Of a stretch of 64,000 nucleotides of DNA, positions 1 through 7,025 are shown in pieces. Made by a program: the position numbers and the translations under genes. Under the pieces are notes generated by a model. That model was not told the DNA's origin. It did not search any database and saw only the letters and a program-made list of their open reading frames with translations. Location of the stretch: assembly GCF_001447995.1 (NCBI RefSeq), contig NZ_LDPE01000001.1, forward strand, positions 744,001 to 808,000. Reading direction: 5' to 3'. Each line of letters opens with the position of its first letter. Within the stretch, counting starts at the first letter, position 1. The stretch comes from Maribacter dokdonensis DSW-8 (lineage in GTDB: Bacteria; Bacteroidota; Bacteroidia; Flavobacteriales; Flavobacteriaceae).

Positions 1-259
1 CCGGTCCGCCGTGAACTATTAGTAGCACGGGATTATTTTTGTCTTTCCCCCTAATCGTAATTCGTTGTGGCACTCCGTTTATCGTCATGTCCTCGTGCAT
101 GGCAATACTATTTGGAAGCACATTACCTTGTTCATCTAAAAAAGGTTCTTCTTCTCCGGAACTATTGATTCGGATAACTAATAAAACAACTAAAATAAAT
201 GCAACTAGCGCTCCCAGTAAAACCAAAAACCACTTTCCTATTTTCTTTATTATTTTCAT
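1..259 (-). CDS. alpha/beta hydrolase (proline iminopeptidase-like), 3' end cut by window edge
   Basis: The minus strand reads from an ATG at 257-259 to the window edge with no stop, giving 86 codons. The product starts with a lysine-rich stretch and a single hydrophobic segment (about residues 9-30), so it is a membrane-anchored or exported protein. It ends at the edge with the motif LLIVHGGPG. HGGPG is the oxyanion-hole motif of prolyl iminopeptidase-type alpha/beta hydrolases, where the backbone stabilises the tetrahedral intermediate. The catalytic Ser, Asp and His would lie outside the window, so activity cannot be judged. A plus-strand reading frame covers the same bases but resembles nothing and is antisense to this gene. 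The family call is fairly firm; the substrate is unknown. Confidence 0.75.
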   Translation of the reverse strand, partial: MKIIKKIGKWFLVLLGALVAFILVVLLVIRINSSGEEEPFLDEQGNVLPNSIAMHEDMTINGVPQRITIRGKDKNNPVLLIVHGGP

Positions 260-647
260 ATGACCCTAATTCTTTTTATGGTTGTTCTTGCTATTTTAGC
301 ATTATATATCAGATAATTACGGATTAAATTAGCGATTATTCTCGGTTTATCAAGGGCGTAAGCAATTCCGAGTGGATTAGGACGAAGTCAAATCTGCCGT
401 AATTGTGGTTATACATTTTTGTGGGTAGCTTTATTATATAATTTCAAATTAATATCTAAACCAATCTTCTAAGTCTAATCGATTTATCACTGTTAAACAG
501 TTTTTTCATAAAGGAAAATTCGTTTTTTAATGAAATTCCGATTATAGAACTATAGTGATATTTTGTATAGTCTTAGTCTTTGGTTGATTTCAATCTTACT
601 AACGATTAAAATAGCATGATTTTAAAAAGAATAATTGAAATATCTTT
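260..647. other. intergenic stretch with repeat copy, no gene seen
   Basis: About 390 bases between the hydrolase and the PspC gene. It holds one copy of a 64-bp dispersed repeat (317-380) and otherwise AT-rich sequence with no convincing reading frame on either strand. Promoters for the hydrolase (minus strand) should lie here, but no clear TAnnTTTG box stands out. Confidence 0.5.
317..380 (-). repeat. 64-bp dispersed repeat, copy 1
   Basis: This 64-bp block recurs at 906-969 with three substitutions. In both places it lies upstream of a minus-strand gene (the hydrolase here, PspC there). It is probably the outer part of a longer cassette-boundary repeat. It is non-coding as far as I can see. 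Confidence 0.85.
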
Positions 648-848
648 TTAAGCTAAATAATCAGTATTAGAATTAGGCATTATGAAATTTAAAATAGTAT
701 AAATTATAAGTCCTGAAGCTCCTAATAATGTTGCGATTAAGAAAATTGTTCTTACGTGGTAGGTTTTCCAATCAACATACTCAGCGATTCCAGAGCAAAT
801 TCCAGCTATCATTTTATCATTAGATTTTTTAAGTCTTTTGTTATTCAT
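648..848 (-). CDS. PspC domain-containing small membrane protein
   Basis: A 66-residue protein with the compact PspC layout: an N-terminal basic stretch, the motif KMIAGICSGIAEY (about residues 12-24), then a hydrophobic helix (about 34-56) ending in FIMP. PspC domains in Bacteroidota sit in the inner membrane and are linked to envelope stress sensing in better-studied bacteria; nothing here shows a partner. The gene stands alone between repeat-rich intergenic regions. Upstream on the minus strand is a GTTG...CAAC palindrome (875-886) of the type found at cassette ends elsewhere in the window, so it may be a mobile single-gene cassette. The start is the only ATG in a sensible place. Confidence 0.8.
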   Translation of the reverse strand: MNNKRLKKSNDKMIAGICSGIAEYVDWKTYHVRTIFLIATLLGASGLIIYTILNFIMPNSNTDYLA

Positions 849-874
849 ATTCTTATTTTAGGTTAGGTCATTTA

Positions 875-886
875 GTTGCACACAAC
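875..886. repeat. cassette-end palindrome upstream of PspC gene
   Basis: GTTGCACACAAC is followed on the plus strand by CGGT, so on the minus strand it reads ACCG then GTTGTGTGCAAC just before the PspC gene. The same ACCGTTG...CAAC word precedes other small genes at 32972, 33101, 33819 and 34621. I found no matching arm downstream of the PspC gene. Confidence 0.5.
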
Positions 887-905
887 GGTCTCGCATAACC
901 GTTAG

Positions 906-969
906 TTACGGATTAAATTAGCGATTATTTTCGATTTATCAAGGGCATAAGCAATTCCGAGTGGATTAG
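906..969 (-). repeat. 64-bp dispersed repeat, copy 2
   Basis: Matches 317-380 at 61 of 64 positions by eye. It lies between the RidA gene and the PspC gene, next to the cassette-end palindrome at 875-886. Confidence 0.85.
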
Positions 970-1046
970 CACAGCCTGTCCCAATCTTGTTTCGAGATAG
1001 TTGAATCTGTCTAAATTTCAATTACCTTGTTCTGTTGTCGTACTTT

Positions 1047-1565
1047 TTATTCCGATTTATGCACTTCGAGTTCTATTTCAACCATAAATTCAGGAAGTGC
1101 CAATCCTTTTACTTCTAGCCAAGAGCCAGTTGGAAATCCATTTTTATAAATTTCAGCACGATATGCTGATTTTTCCAACATTTGCGCCATATCAGTAGTA
1201 AAAACATCTTCTTTTACAACATCGTCAAATGTGCAACCAAAGTGTTTCAATATTTTTTCCAGATCAGCATAACAATTCTTCATCTGCTGTTCCATATCGC
1301 CAATAGCAGTTGGATTTCCCTCATCATCCATACTTACAGCACCAGAAATTTTAATGCTATTCCCAATTTTCACAGCGTGAGAATATCCATAAGCTTTTTC
1401 TACTTCTGGTCGCAATAGAAAATATTCAGGTTTCTCGGGTTCAACAATTACCCCTTCTTCCACTTCTCTAGTTTCCTCCTTTTGTTTTTGTTCACAACTT
1501 TGGAATACAAAAACCATTGCAAAAAGTGTTGCCATTAATGCTAATCGGTTAGTTCGTATTTTCAT
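1047..1565 (-). CDS. RidA (YjgF/YER057c/UK114) family lipoprotein
   Basis: A 172-residue protein. Residues 1-24 form a lipoprotein signal with lipobox VFQSC, so the mature protein is lipid-anchored in the envelope. A Glu/Lys-rich linker (about 25-50) leads into a RidA-like domain (about 58-170), with the family features VKIGNSIKISGAVSMDDEGN, DMEQQMKNCYADLEKILKHFG and the closing GLALPEFMVEIELEV. Cytosolic RidA enzymes deaminate reactive enamine/imine intermediates using a conserved arginine. I do not see that arginine in its usual C-terminal context, where GLALPEFMVE replaces the common V.....P...VEIE..A with Arg. The protein may therefore be a non-canonical, exported member with another role. 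It is flanked by dispersed repeats. Confidence 0.8.
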   Translation of the reverse strand: MKIRTNRLALMATLFAMVFVFQSCEQKQKEETREVEEGVIVEPEKPEYFLLRPEVEKAYGYSHAVKIGNSIKISGAVSMDDEGNPTAIGDMEQQMKNCYADLEKILKHFGCTFDDVVKEDVFTTDMAQMLEKSAYRAEIYKNGFPTGSWLEVKGLALPEFMVEIELEVHKSE

Positions 1566-1649
1566 AATTCTGATTGTTTAGTGCCTACATTGGTCGGTTT
1601 TCGGCTTTCCCGTTTATATTATCCGTTTCGTTTTTCAGTATGAAGCACG

Positions 1650-1860
1650 TGGCCTGTGCTATGCGTAGTGGGGAAGTAAGGAAACTTTTCGTTTCCGCCT
1701 GCCTTCCGGCAGGTCTATGCATGGATGCTAAATGTTATTGTTTTGCTTTATTTTTTTTCTTATCTAAAGCTAAATCTATTCCCAATAGCTATCGGGATAG
1801 CGACTTTATAAATATACGCAGACTTTTGGATTTAGCCCTAAAGTCCGTATTACGTTTAGG
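1650..1860 (-). repeat. dispersed cassette-associated repeat R1
   Basis: About 210 bp of non-coding DNA that, read on the minus strand, is clearly homologous to 32227-32400. Both share CTAAACGTAAT at one end, a GTCTG.GTATATTTAT block, ATTTAGCTTT followed by an A-rich run, and a GGAAACGAAAAGTTTCC hairpin near the other end. Shorter related copies lie at 34494-34620 and 36630-36700. A plus-strand frame across it (1574-1948) is not a gene. The element sits immediately downstream of the small gene at 1881-2234. Confidence 0.75.
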
Positions 1861-1864
1861 TTCT

Positions 1865-1874
1865 GTTGGCGGTA
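1865..1874. repeat. downstream cassette arm of gene 1881-2234
   Basis: GTTGGCGGTA here is the perfect inverse of TACCGCCAAC at 2279-2288. The two arms bracket the minus-strand gene 1881-2234. This arm abuts dispersed repeat R1. Confidence 0.65.
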
Positions 1875-1880
1875 GTTTTT

Positions 1881-2234
1881 TTATTTTTCCAAATCTTGAT
1901 TTTCGATACCCATTTTGGATTGCTTTAATTCGTTTGAACAAATATTAAAGTCTAGAATCAAATGATTAGGTCGAAATCGGATTGAGCAAGAGTCAAGTTT
2001 TTTTCCCGTTCCTATATTCAGTCCATTTTTATAGATATAATAGGTTGTATATCTAGGTCCAGCAAAACCAATACAACTTTTATCTTGTACTTCATATTCG
2101 TTAATTTTGGCAATTATTTTGACGTCACATTCTTCTCCCGCAGCTTTTAGAAATTTGGTCAAAAGAAAATAGCCTCCTGCAACTATTAATGCAAAAACAG
2201 AAACAACAATAATTAAAATTCTTTTGAGTTTCAT
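1881..2234 (-). CDS. small uncharacterised membrane-anchored protein
   Basis: A 117-residue protein that I do not recognise. Residues 5-27 form one hydrophobic helix after a basic MKLKR start, which fits an uncleaved N-terminal anchor or signal. The rest (about 30-117) is probably periplasmic and contains five cysteines (CDVK, SCIGF, SCSIRF and NICSN among them), which could pair as disulfides. The gene is bracketed by a 10-bp inverted repeat (1865-1874 and 2279-2288) and followed by dispersed repeat R1, so it is best read as a cassette-like accessory gene. No function is proposed. Confidence 0.65.
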   Translation of the reverse strand: MKLKRILIIVVSVFALIVAGGYFLLTKFLKAAGEECDVKIIAKINEYEVQDKSCIGFAGPRYTTYYIYKNGLNIGTGKKLDSCSIRFRPNHLILDFNICSNELKQSKMGIENQDLEK

Positions 2235-2278
2235 AATTCACTTTTTCCATTTAAAAGCAACCGTAAGTTTTTAGAAAT

Positions 2279-2288
2279 TACCGCCAAC
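2279..2288. repeat. upstream cassette arm of gene 1881-2234
   Basis: TACCGCCAAC is the exact reverse complement of 1865-1874. It lies 45 bases before the start codon of the minus-strand gene and next to the large palindrome at 2303-2346. Confidence 0.65.
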
Positions 2289-2302
2289 TATTGTATATGA
2301 AC

Positions 2303-2346
2303 ACAATTGTACATATCCCTAAATATAAAAATATATGTACAATTGT
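2303..2346. repeat. 14-bp inverted repeat, ACAATTGTACATAT arms
   Basis: ACAATTGTACATAT (2303-2316) is followed after 16 bases by its exact reverse complement (2333-2346). The same arm with one change (ACAATTGCACATAT, read on the minus strand) occurs at 30300-30321 beside another cassette arm. It sits between the stop of the tricorn protease and the small cassette gene, so it could also act as a bidirectional terminator, although it lacks a T run. Confidence 0.6.
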
Positions 2347-2374
2347 AATTTACTCTTATGTACTAAATTCAGCG

Positions 2375-5300
2375 CTACTCCACCTCTTTCAGTAACACCT
2401 CAATTGACTTCTCTAGTTGCTGATCAATGCCGTTTGCAATAACACTGGGTTGGTTTTTAACAATGAATTCTGGATCGGTCTCGTTGTTTTCCATCCACTC
2501 GCCTGCTTTGTTTTTGGCACTTACGGGTACTACGCCCCAAACACCTCCATTGGGTAAACGTTCCCAACCGGCAAAGCTACAGGTACCCGGTACGGGCATT
2601 CCCACGGTCTTACCGATCTTTAGATCCACATAACCGCTCGCAAAGCAAGAACCATCACTATACATAGATTCATTGAACATGGCCAAGGTTGGTTTTGTCC
2701 ACCTAGAGGTTGGCTCGCCACCTACTACCCTATCTTCAGTTTCGTAAGATAAAAATGGTATACCGGTAAAAAACATGGCCAGGTCTGCTACTAAATCGCC
2801 ACCACCATTAAAACGGGTATCTATAATGACCGCTTTTTTATCATTGAACTTGCCCAACATTTCTTCATAAATGGTACGGTAAGGTCCGTCTGCCATGCCC
2901 GGTATATGCACATAGCCCAAGGTTCCGTTGCTTTTTTTCAATACTTCTTTTTCATTGGTTTTCACCCAACGATCATACAACAGACCTCCTTCTTCCCTTA
3001 GCGAAATAGGCTTTACGGTCAGCTGTTTCTTTTTGCCTTTTTCATCCACAATATCCAGCAGGGTAAAATCTCCGGCAATGCGGTTTAAATAGCGCGCCAC
3101 ATCCGTGCCTGCATCAATAGTTTCACCGTTTATTTTCTGTATGATCATGCCGGGTAAAATGTCAAAACCAGCCTTATCCAACGGACCACCCTTTATGACT
3201 TCGGTAATTTTTATTCCGTCGCCTTTATAATCATAATCCATAAAAATACCCAACGATGCGGTTTCATCACCATTTTCAATAGCACCGTAGAAGCGTCCGC
3301 CAGCGTGACTCACGTTCAGCTCTCCCAACATTTCCGATACCATTTCCATAAACTCAAAGTCATTGCCAATATGCGGCAGGTATTTTTCATATTCGGAGCG
3401 CATAGCTTGCCAATCAATTCCATGAAAGGTAGATGTATAAAATATGCCATTGGTCTTTAGCCAAATGTGATCGAACATAAATTTGCGTTCGGCATCGGCA
3501 TCCAATACCATTTCGGCTTTCAGTTTTACCGGTTCTTTTTTACCGCCCGCAACATCTACTTTAGAAATGCTACCATCTGATAATAGAAATAAGTTTTCCT
3601 TCTTGGCATCCCACTGTAAACTTGCCGATTTTGCTCCTAGTGCCACCAACATTTTGGTGCTTTTGGTACGTATTTCGGTTTCCCAAAGATTATAGTCCTT
3701 TTCAAATTTGGTCAGGTAGTACAGTTTTTCCCCATCTTTAGAGAGTACGGCATCAGACAATTTAGAGGAGTGTATGGTTAATCGGGCTTTTCTTCGGTCT
3801 ACATCCTCCAAATCGAATTTTAAGGTATTTATTTTAGGTTTCTCTTCCTTCTTACCCTTCTTCTTTTTATCGTCTTTATCCTCGCCTTCTTTTTCTTTTT
3901 TAGTCTCTTCTATCATTTTCAACAGATCATACTCTTCTTTGGTATTGTTGAATTTGTCCCAAGACTCTTGGGTCAAGAACATGGTATATACATCGGTCTC
4001 AAAAGAACCACTGGTGGCATAACTTTTTAGACCGTTACGGTTAGTGAAATACATGATCTGACTACCATCATTCACCCATTTTGGATAGTACTCATAGTAG
4101 CCACTTTGGGTCAGGTTTTTACGCTTTTTCCCATCCTTGGATATCAAAAGCACCTCCGTGTTGTTCAGTGAAACACTCCAGTCTACCAATAGCCATTTGC
4201 TATCCGGACTCCACTGATAATACTGGTCTCCGTCCCTCATATGTATGATTTCATCTGGAGTCAATAATGTGCTTACCTCTTTTGTTTTTAGATTCTTGAC
4301 CTTTAAGGTCTTTCTATCTTCTATATATGCCACATAGGTACTATCCGGAGAAAACTCAGGCAAGTAAATATCATTTTTAGACGTTACCAAAGTATCTTCT
4401 TTGATCAGGGTAGCCGCAAAGAAATAAGGCTCTTCCGATCGCACCTTTGAAGATTTAAAAATGCTCCACTTGCCATTGCGTTCACTGCTGTACGCTACAG
4501 ATGTGCCATCTGGCATAAACTTTACAAAGCGTTCCTGTTCCGGGGTGTTGGTGATACGCTTGGTCAAAGAACCATCTACAGAGGTCACAAATACTTCTCC
4601 CCTGCTTATGAAAGCAATTTCCTTGCCGTTAGGGGCTACATCCATTTCTTGCACACCACCGTTGACCGATTTATAGGTGATAGCATTACTATCTTCTTGC
4701 GTTCTTACTATTATTTCTACCTTCTTAGCACCTTCTCCGGCTTTTAGCGTATAAATTTCGCCATCATAACCAAATGCCAAGGTATTGTCCCCAATACTTA
4801 ATGAGCGTACCGGGTGAGTCTTAAAACCGGTATGTGCAGTAATTTCAGATGCTCCCGTCAACGACATGGAATAGACATTAAAAGAGCCTTCTTGCTCGCT
4901 TAAATAGTAAATGGCACTACCGTCTTTTGAAAATACCGGATTACGGTCTTCCCCTTTAAAATTGGTTAATTTAGTATGTTTTCCCGTTGCTGGTTCATAC
5001 GACCAAATATCTCTGGTAATAGCAGATGTGTGATGCTTTCTAAAGGCATCTTCATAGCCTTTTTTATCATGGTACACCATTTTAGAGCCATCGGCATTTA
5101 CTTGTACATCTTCTGCTGGAACGGTCAACACCTGAACTACCCTGCCCCCATTTGCGGGAACACTGTACAGTTCTGGTTGCGATGCTGTTGGGTATTGCCG
5201 ATGCTCGGCATCATCCAATCGCATGGCGCCAAATAAAACTGCGGTATCGTCAGCAGAAAAACTGAATGCCTTTTCATCGTTACTATGATAGGTCAATCTA

Positions 5301-5602
5301 GTTGACGGTCCGCCTTTGGCATCCATGACATACACATCAAAATTGCCGTATCTGTCCGAGGAGAAAGCAATTTTTTCTCCGTTCTTGCTCCAAACCGGGG
5401 CATAATCATTAGCAACATGGTATGTTAGTTGTTTGGCCACGCCACCATCTACAGGCACTGTAAAGAGGTTTCCTTTGTACGTAAACGCTATAGTTTCACC
5501 GTTGGGAGAAATGGCCGGGTAACGTGCCCATTGTGGATTTGTCTGTGCTGAACATACGTACGTTAAGCAAATTGCCATTACCGATAAAAAAGAGTATTTC
5601 AT
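2375..5602 (-). CDS. tricorn-type S41 peptidase, exported
   Basis: A 1075-residue protein with a cleavable signal (residues 1-19, ending CSA-Q). Residues about 20-560 are WD40/TolB-like beta-propeller repeats (for example YPAISPNGETIAF and APVWSKNGEKIAFSSDR). A Lys/Glu-rich linker follows (about 565-595, EKEGEDKDDKKKKGKKEEK). The C-terminal third has a tricorn core, a PDZ domain (about 765-850, GIKITEVIKGGPLDKAGFDILPG region) and an S41 catalytic domain with KAVIIDTRFNGGGD and MYSDGSCFASGY. The serine of YSDG is the likely nucleophile. Such proteins degrade peptides; in Bacteroidota they are periplasmic or surface proteins. The gene is monocistronic on the minus strand. The charged linker is unusual but common in this family branch. 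The length matches the family. Confidence 0.9.
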   Translation of the reverse strand: MKYSFLSVMAICLTYVCSAQTNPQWARYPAISPNGETIAFTYKGNLFTVPVDGGVAKQLTYHVANDYAPVWSKNGEKIAFSSDRYGNFDVYVMDAKGGPSTRLTYHSNDEKAFSFSADDTAVLFGAMRLDDAEHRQYPTASQPELYSVPANGGRVVQVLTVPAEDVQVNADGSKMVYHDKKGYEDAFRKHHTSAITRDIWSYEPATGKHTKLTNFKGEDRNPVFSKDGSAIYYLSEQEGSFNVYSMSLTGASEITAHTGFKTHPVRSLSIGDNTLAFGYDGEIYTLKAGEGAKKVEIIVRTQEDSNAITYKSVNGGVQEMDVAPNGKEIAFISRGEVFVTSVDGSLTKRITNTPEQERFVKFMPDGTSVAYSSERNGKWSIFKSSKVRSEEPYFFAATLIKEDTLVTSKNDIYLPEFSPDSTYVAYIEDRKTLKVKNLKTKEVSTLLTPDEIIHMRDGDQYYQWSPDSKWLLVDWSVSLNNTEVLLISKDGKKRKNLTQSGYYEYYPKWVNDGSQIMYFTNRNGLKSYATSGSFETDVYTMFLTQESWDKFNNTKEEYDLLKMIEETKKEKEGEDKDDKKKKGKKEEKPKINTLKFDLEDVDRRKARLTIHSSKLSDAVLSKDGEKLYYLTKFEKDYNLWETEIRTKSTKMLVALGAKSASLQWDAKKENLFLLSDGSISKVDVAGGKKEPVKLKAEMVLDADAERKFMFDHIWLKTNGIFYTSTFHGIDWQAMRSEYEKYLPHIGNDFEFMEMVSEMLGELNVSHAGGRFYGAIENGDETASLGIFMDYDYKGDGIKITEVIKGGPLDKAGFDILPGMIIQKINGETIDAGTDVARYLNRIAGDFTLLDIVDEKGKKKQLTVKPISLREEGGLLYDRWVKTNEKEVLKKSNGTLGYVHIPGMADGPYRTIYEEMLGKFNDKKAVIIDTRFNGGGDLVADLAMFFTGIPFLSYETEDRVVGGEPTSRWTKPTLAMFNESMYSDGSCFASGYVDLKIGKTVGMPVPGTCSFAGWERLPNGGVWGVVPVSAKNKAGEWMENNETDPEFIVKNQPSVIANGIDQQLEKSIEVLLKEVE

Positions 5603-5756
5603 GTATTTAAGTAGTTGGTATTTAGTAGATACGAAAGATAGGTATTTGATTTATCTACGGCAATGAAACTATGATCAATGGTATTCAATTCTACATAGAT
5701 GGTAGAAATTGGCTAATTCTGATTAAATTTACTGTACCGACAAATACTATATTATC

Positions 5757-6350
5757 TTGATAGAAGAAGAGCATTATTGGACAGAAAGGTATATGAACAA
5801 AGATATGGGTTGGGACATTGGCTACCCTTCTACGCCCATTAAAGAATATGCCGATCAATTAACCGATACATCGATTCAGATTTTAATTCCGGGTGCCGGA
5901 AATGCTTACGAAGCCGAATACCTTTGGAAACAAGGATTTACCAATGTCCATATTCTAGATATTTCCGAAATCCCATTAAAAGAATTTAAAAAAAGAAACC
6001 CCGATTTCCCGGATAAAAACATGCACCAATCTGATTTTTTTGAGTTCAAAGGCCAATACGATCTAATTTTAGAGCAAACCTTTTTCTGCTCCTTTGTACC
6101 TACCGATGCCAATAGAAATGCCTATGCCAAACAAATGGCAAGCCTATTGAAACCTAATGGGAAATTAGTGGGACTCTGGTTCACTTTTCCCCTTACCGGT
6201 GATATGGAAAAGCGCCCATTTGGCGGAAACAAAGATCTGTACATCAATTATTTATCACCCTATTTTAAAACGATCACTTTCGATCCTTGCTATAACTCCA
6301 TTAAACCAAGACAGGGGAACGAGTTGTTCGGGATTTTTCAAGTTCTTTGA
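5757..6350 (+). CDS. TPMT-family SAM-dependent methyltransferase
   Basis: A 197-residue soluble protein. The start MIEEEHYWTERYMNKDMGWDIG with YPSTPIKEY is typical of thiopurine S-methyltransferase-like enzymes. Motif I is IQILIPGAGNAYEAEYL (about 40-56), the SAM-binding loop, and motif IV-like QYDLILEQTFFCSF lies near 105-118. The family methylates small thiols, selenium, tellurium or halide ions; the substrate cannot be read here. The start is TTG at 5757: an in-frame stop lies at 5724-5726 and no ATG occurs before 5793, which would remove the conserved WTERY start. The gene runs divergently from the tricorn protease and is followed by a long repeat-rich gap. Confidence 0.85.
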   Translation: MIEEEHYWTERYMNKDMGWDIGYPSTPIKEYADQLTDTSIQILIPGAGNAYEAEYLWKQGFTNVHILDISEIPLKEFKKRNPDFPDKNMHQSDFFEFKGQYDLILEQTFFCSFVPTDANRNAYAKQMASLLKPNGKLVGLWFTFPLTGDMEKRPFGGNKDLYINYLSPYFKTITFDPCYNSIKPRQGNELFGIFQVL

Positions 6351-7025
6351 TTGGTTGTTGGTTACTCGTGCTCGTTGCTCGTTGCTCGTTGCTCGTTGCT
6401 CGTTGCTCGTTGCTCGGTCACTTCGGCTACGCTCAGTGACCTTGGTTTAGGAGAAACGCATGGCTCAACTATTGGTGGAGACTGAAAACTGATACTGCCA
6501 ACTGAACAAACTATCACTTCGGCTACGCTCAGTGACCTTATTTACAATGTGATAAAACAAGAATGAAAAACTCATAGCGAAACTGGTTTTTGAAAACTGA
6601 TACTGTTAACTGAAAACTGATACTGCCTACTGAACAAACTATCACTTCGGCTACGCACAGTGACCTTAATCACTATTTGTCAGTTCGAGTGAATTTCGAG
6701 GAACGAGAAATTTGCTTGCCCGCCGAGAAGGAGGGTATCGAGAACCTTTACGTGTTCCAAAAATTCTAGATACCTGCCCGTCGTCAGGCAGGCAACTTTT
6801 CAGTTTCCGCTATGCTACAACTAAAAAGCCCCTCGAACTGACCATTCAGCAACGTAAACTACACTGTAACCACTGACTGAAAACTGATACTGCCTACTGA
6901 ACACTGGACTGCAAAACTGTTAAAGGATTACGGATTCTTCAAAACTACATACTGTTAACATCCTTTTAAGAATACTTCCTTTTCTTTTCCGCTATTTTTA
7001 GAAACATAACTAACAAACCACTCAA
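6351..7025. repeat. repeat-rich non-coding region
   Basis: No gene is seen in these 675 bases. They contain a 7-base tandem repeat (6371-6416), three copies of a hairpin word built on CACTTCGGCTACGC with CAGTGACC (about 6414-6440, 6513-6540, 6641-6668), and four copies of ACTGAAAACTGATACTGCC or close variants (about 6480, 6593, 6610, 6876). Each hairpin can fold through GGTCACT/AGTGACC or CACT/AGTG arms. The last part (6960-7025) should hold the promoter of the 7026 operon. Confidence 0.8.
6371..6416 (+). repeat. 7-bp tandem repeat, six copies of CTCGTTG
   Basis: Six perfect head-to-tail CTCGTTG units plus a four-base remainder. With a 7-base unit and no spacers this is a slippage-prone microsatellite, not a CRISPR. 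It lies just after the stop of the methyltransferase gene. Confidence 0.9.

Noticed and set aside
1574..1948. 124-codon plus-strand frame
   Set aside because: It runs across dispersed repeat R1 and the end of the minus-strand gene 1881-2234. The same repeat elsewhere (32227-32405) is not open, so it is not coding.
6371..6416. Possible CRISPR-like array
   Set aside because: The repeat unit is 7 bases with no spacers; it is a microsatellite. The long 297/315-bp repeats in the adhesin are coding and also not CRISPR.
6199..6450. 83-codon frame over the end of the methyltransferase gene
   Set aside because: Shifted frame of a clear gene, running into the CTCGTTG microsatellite.
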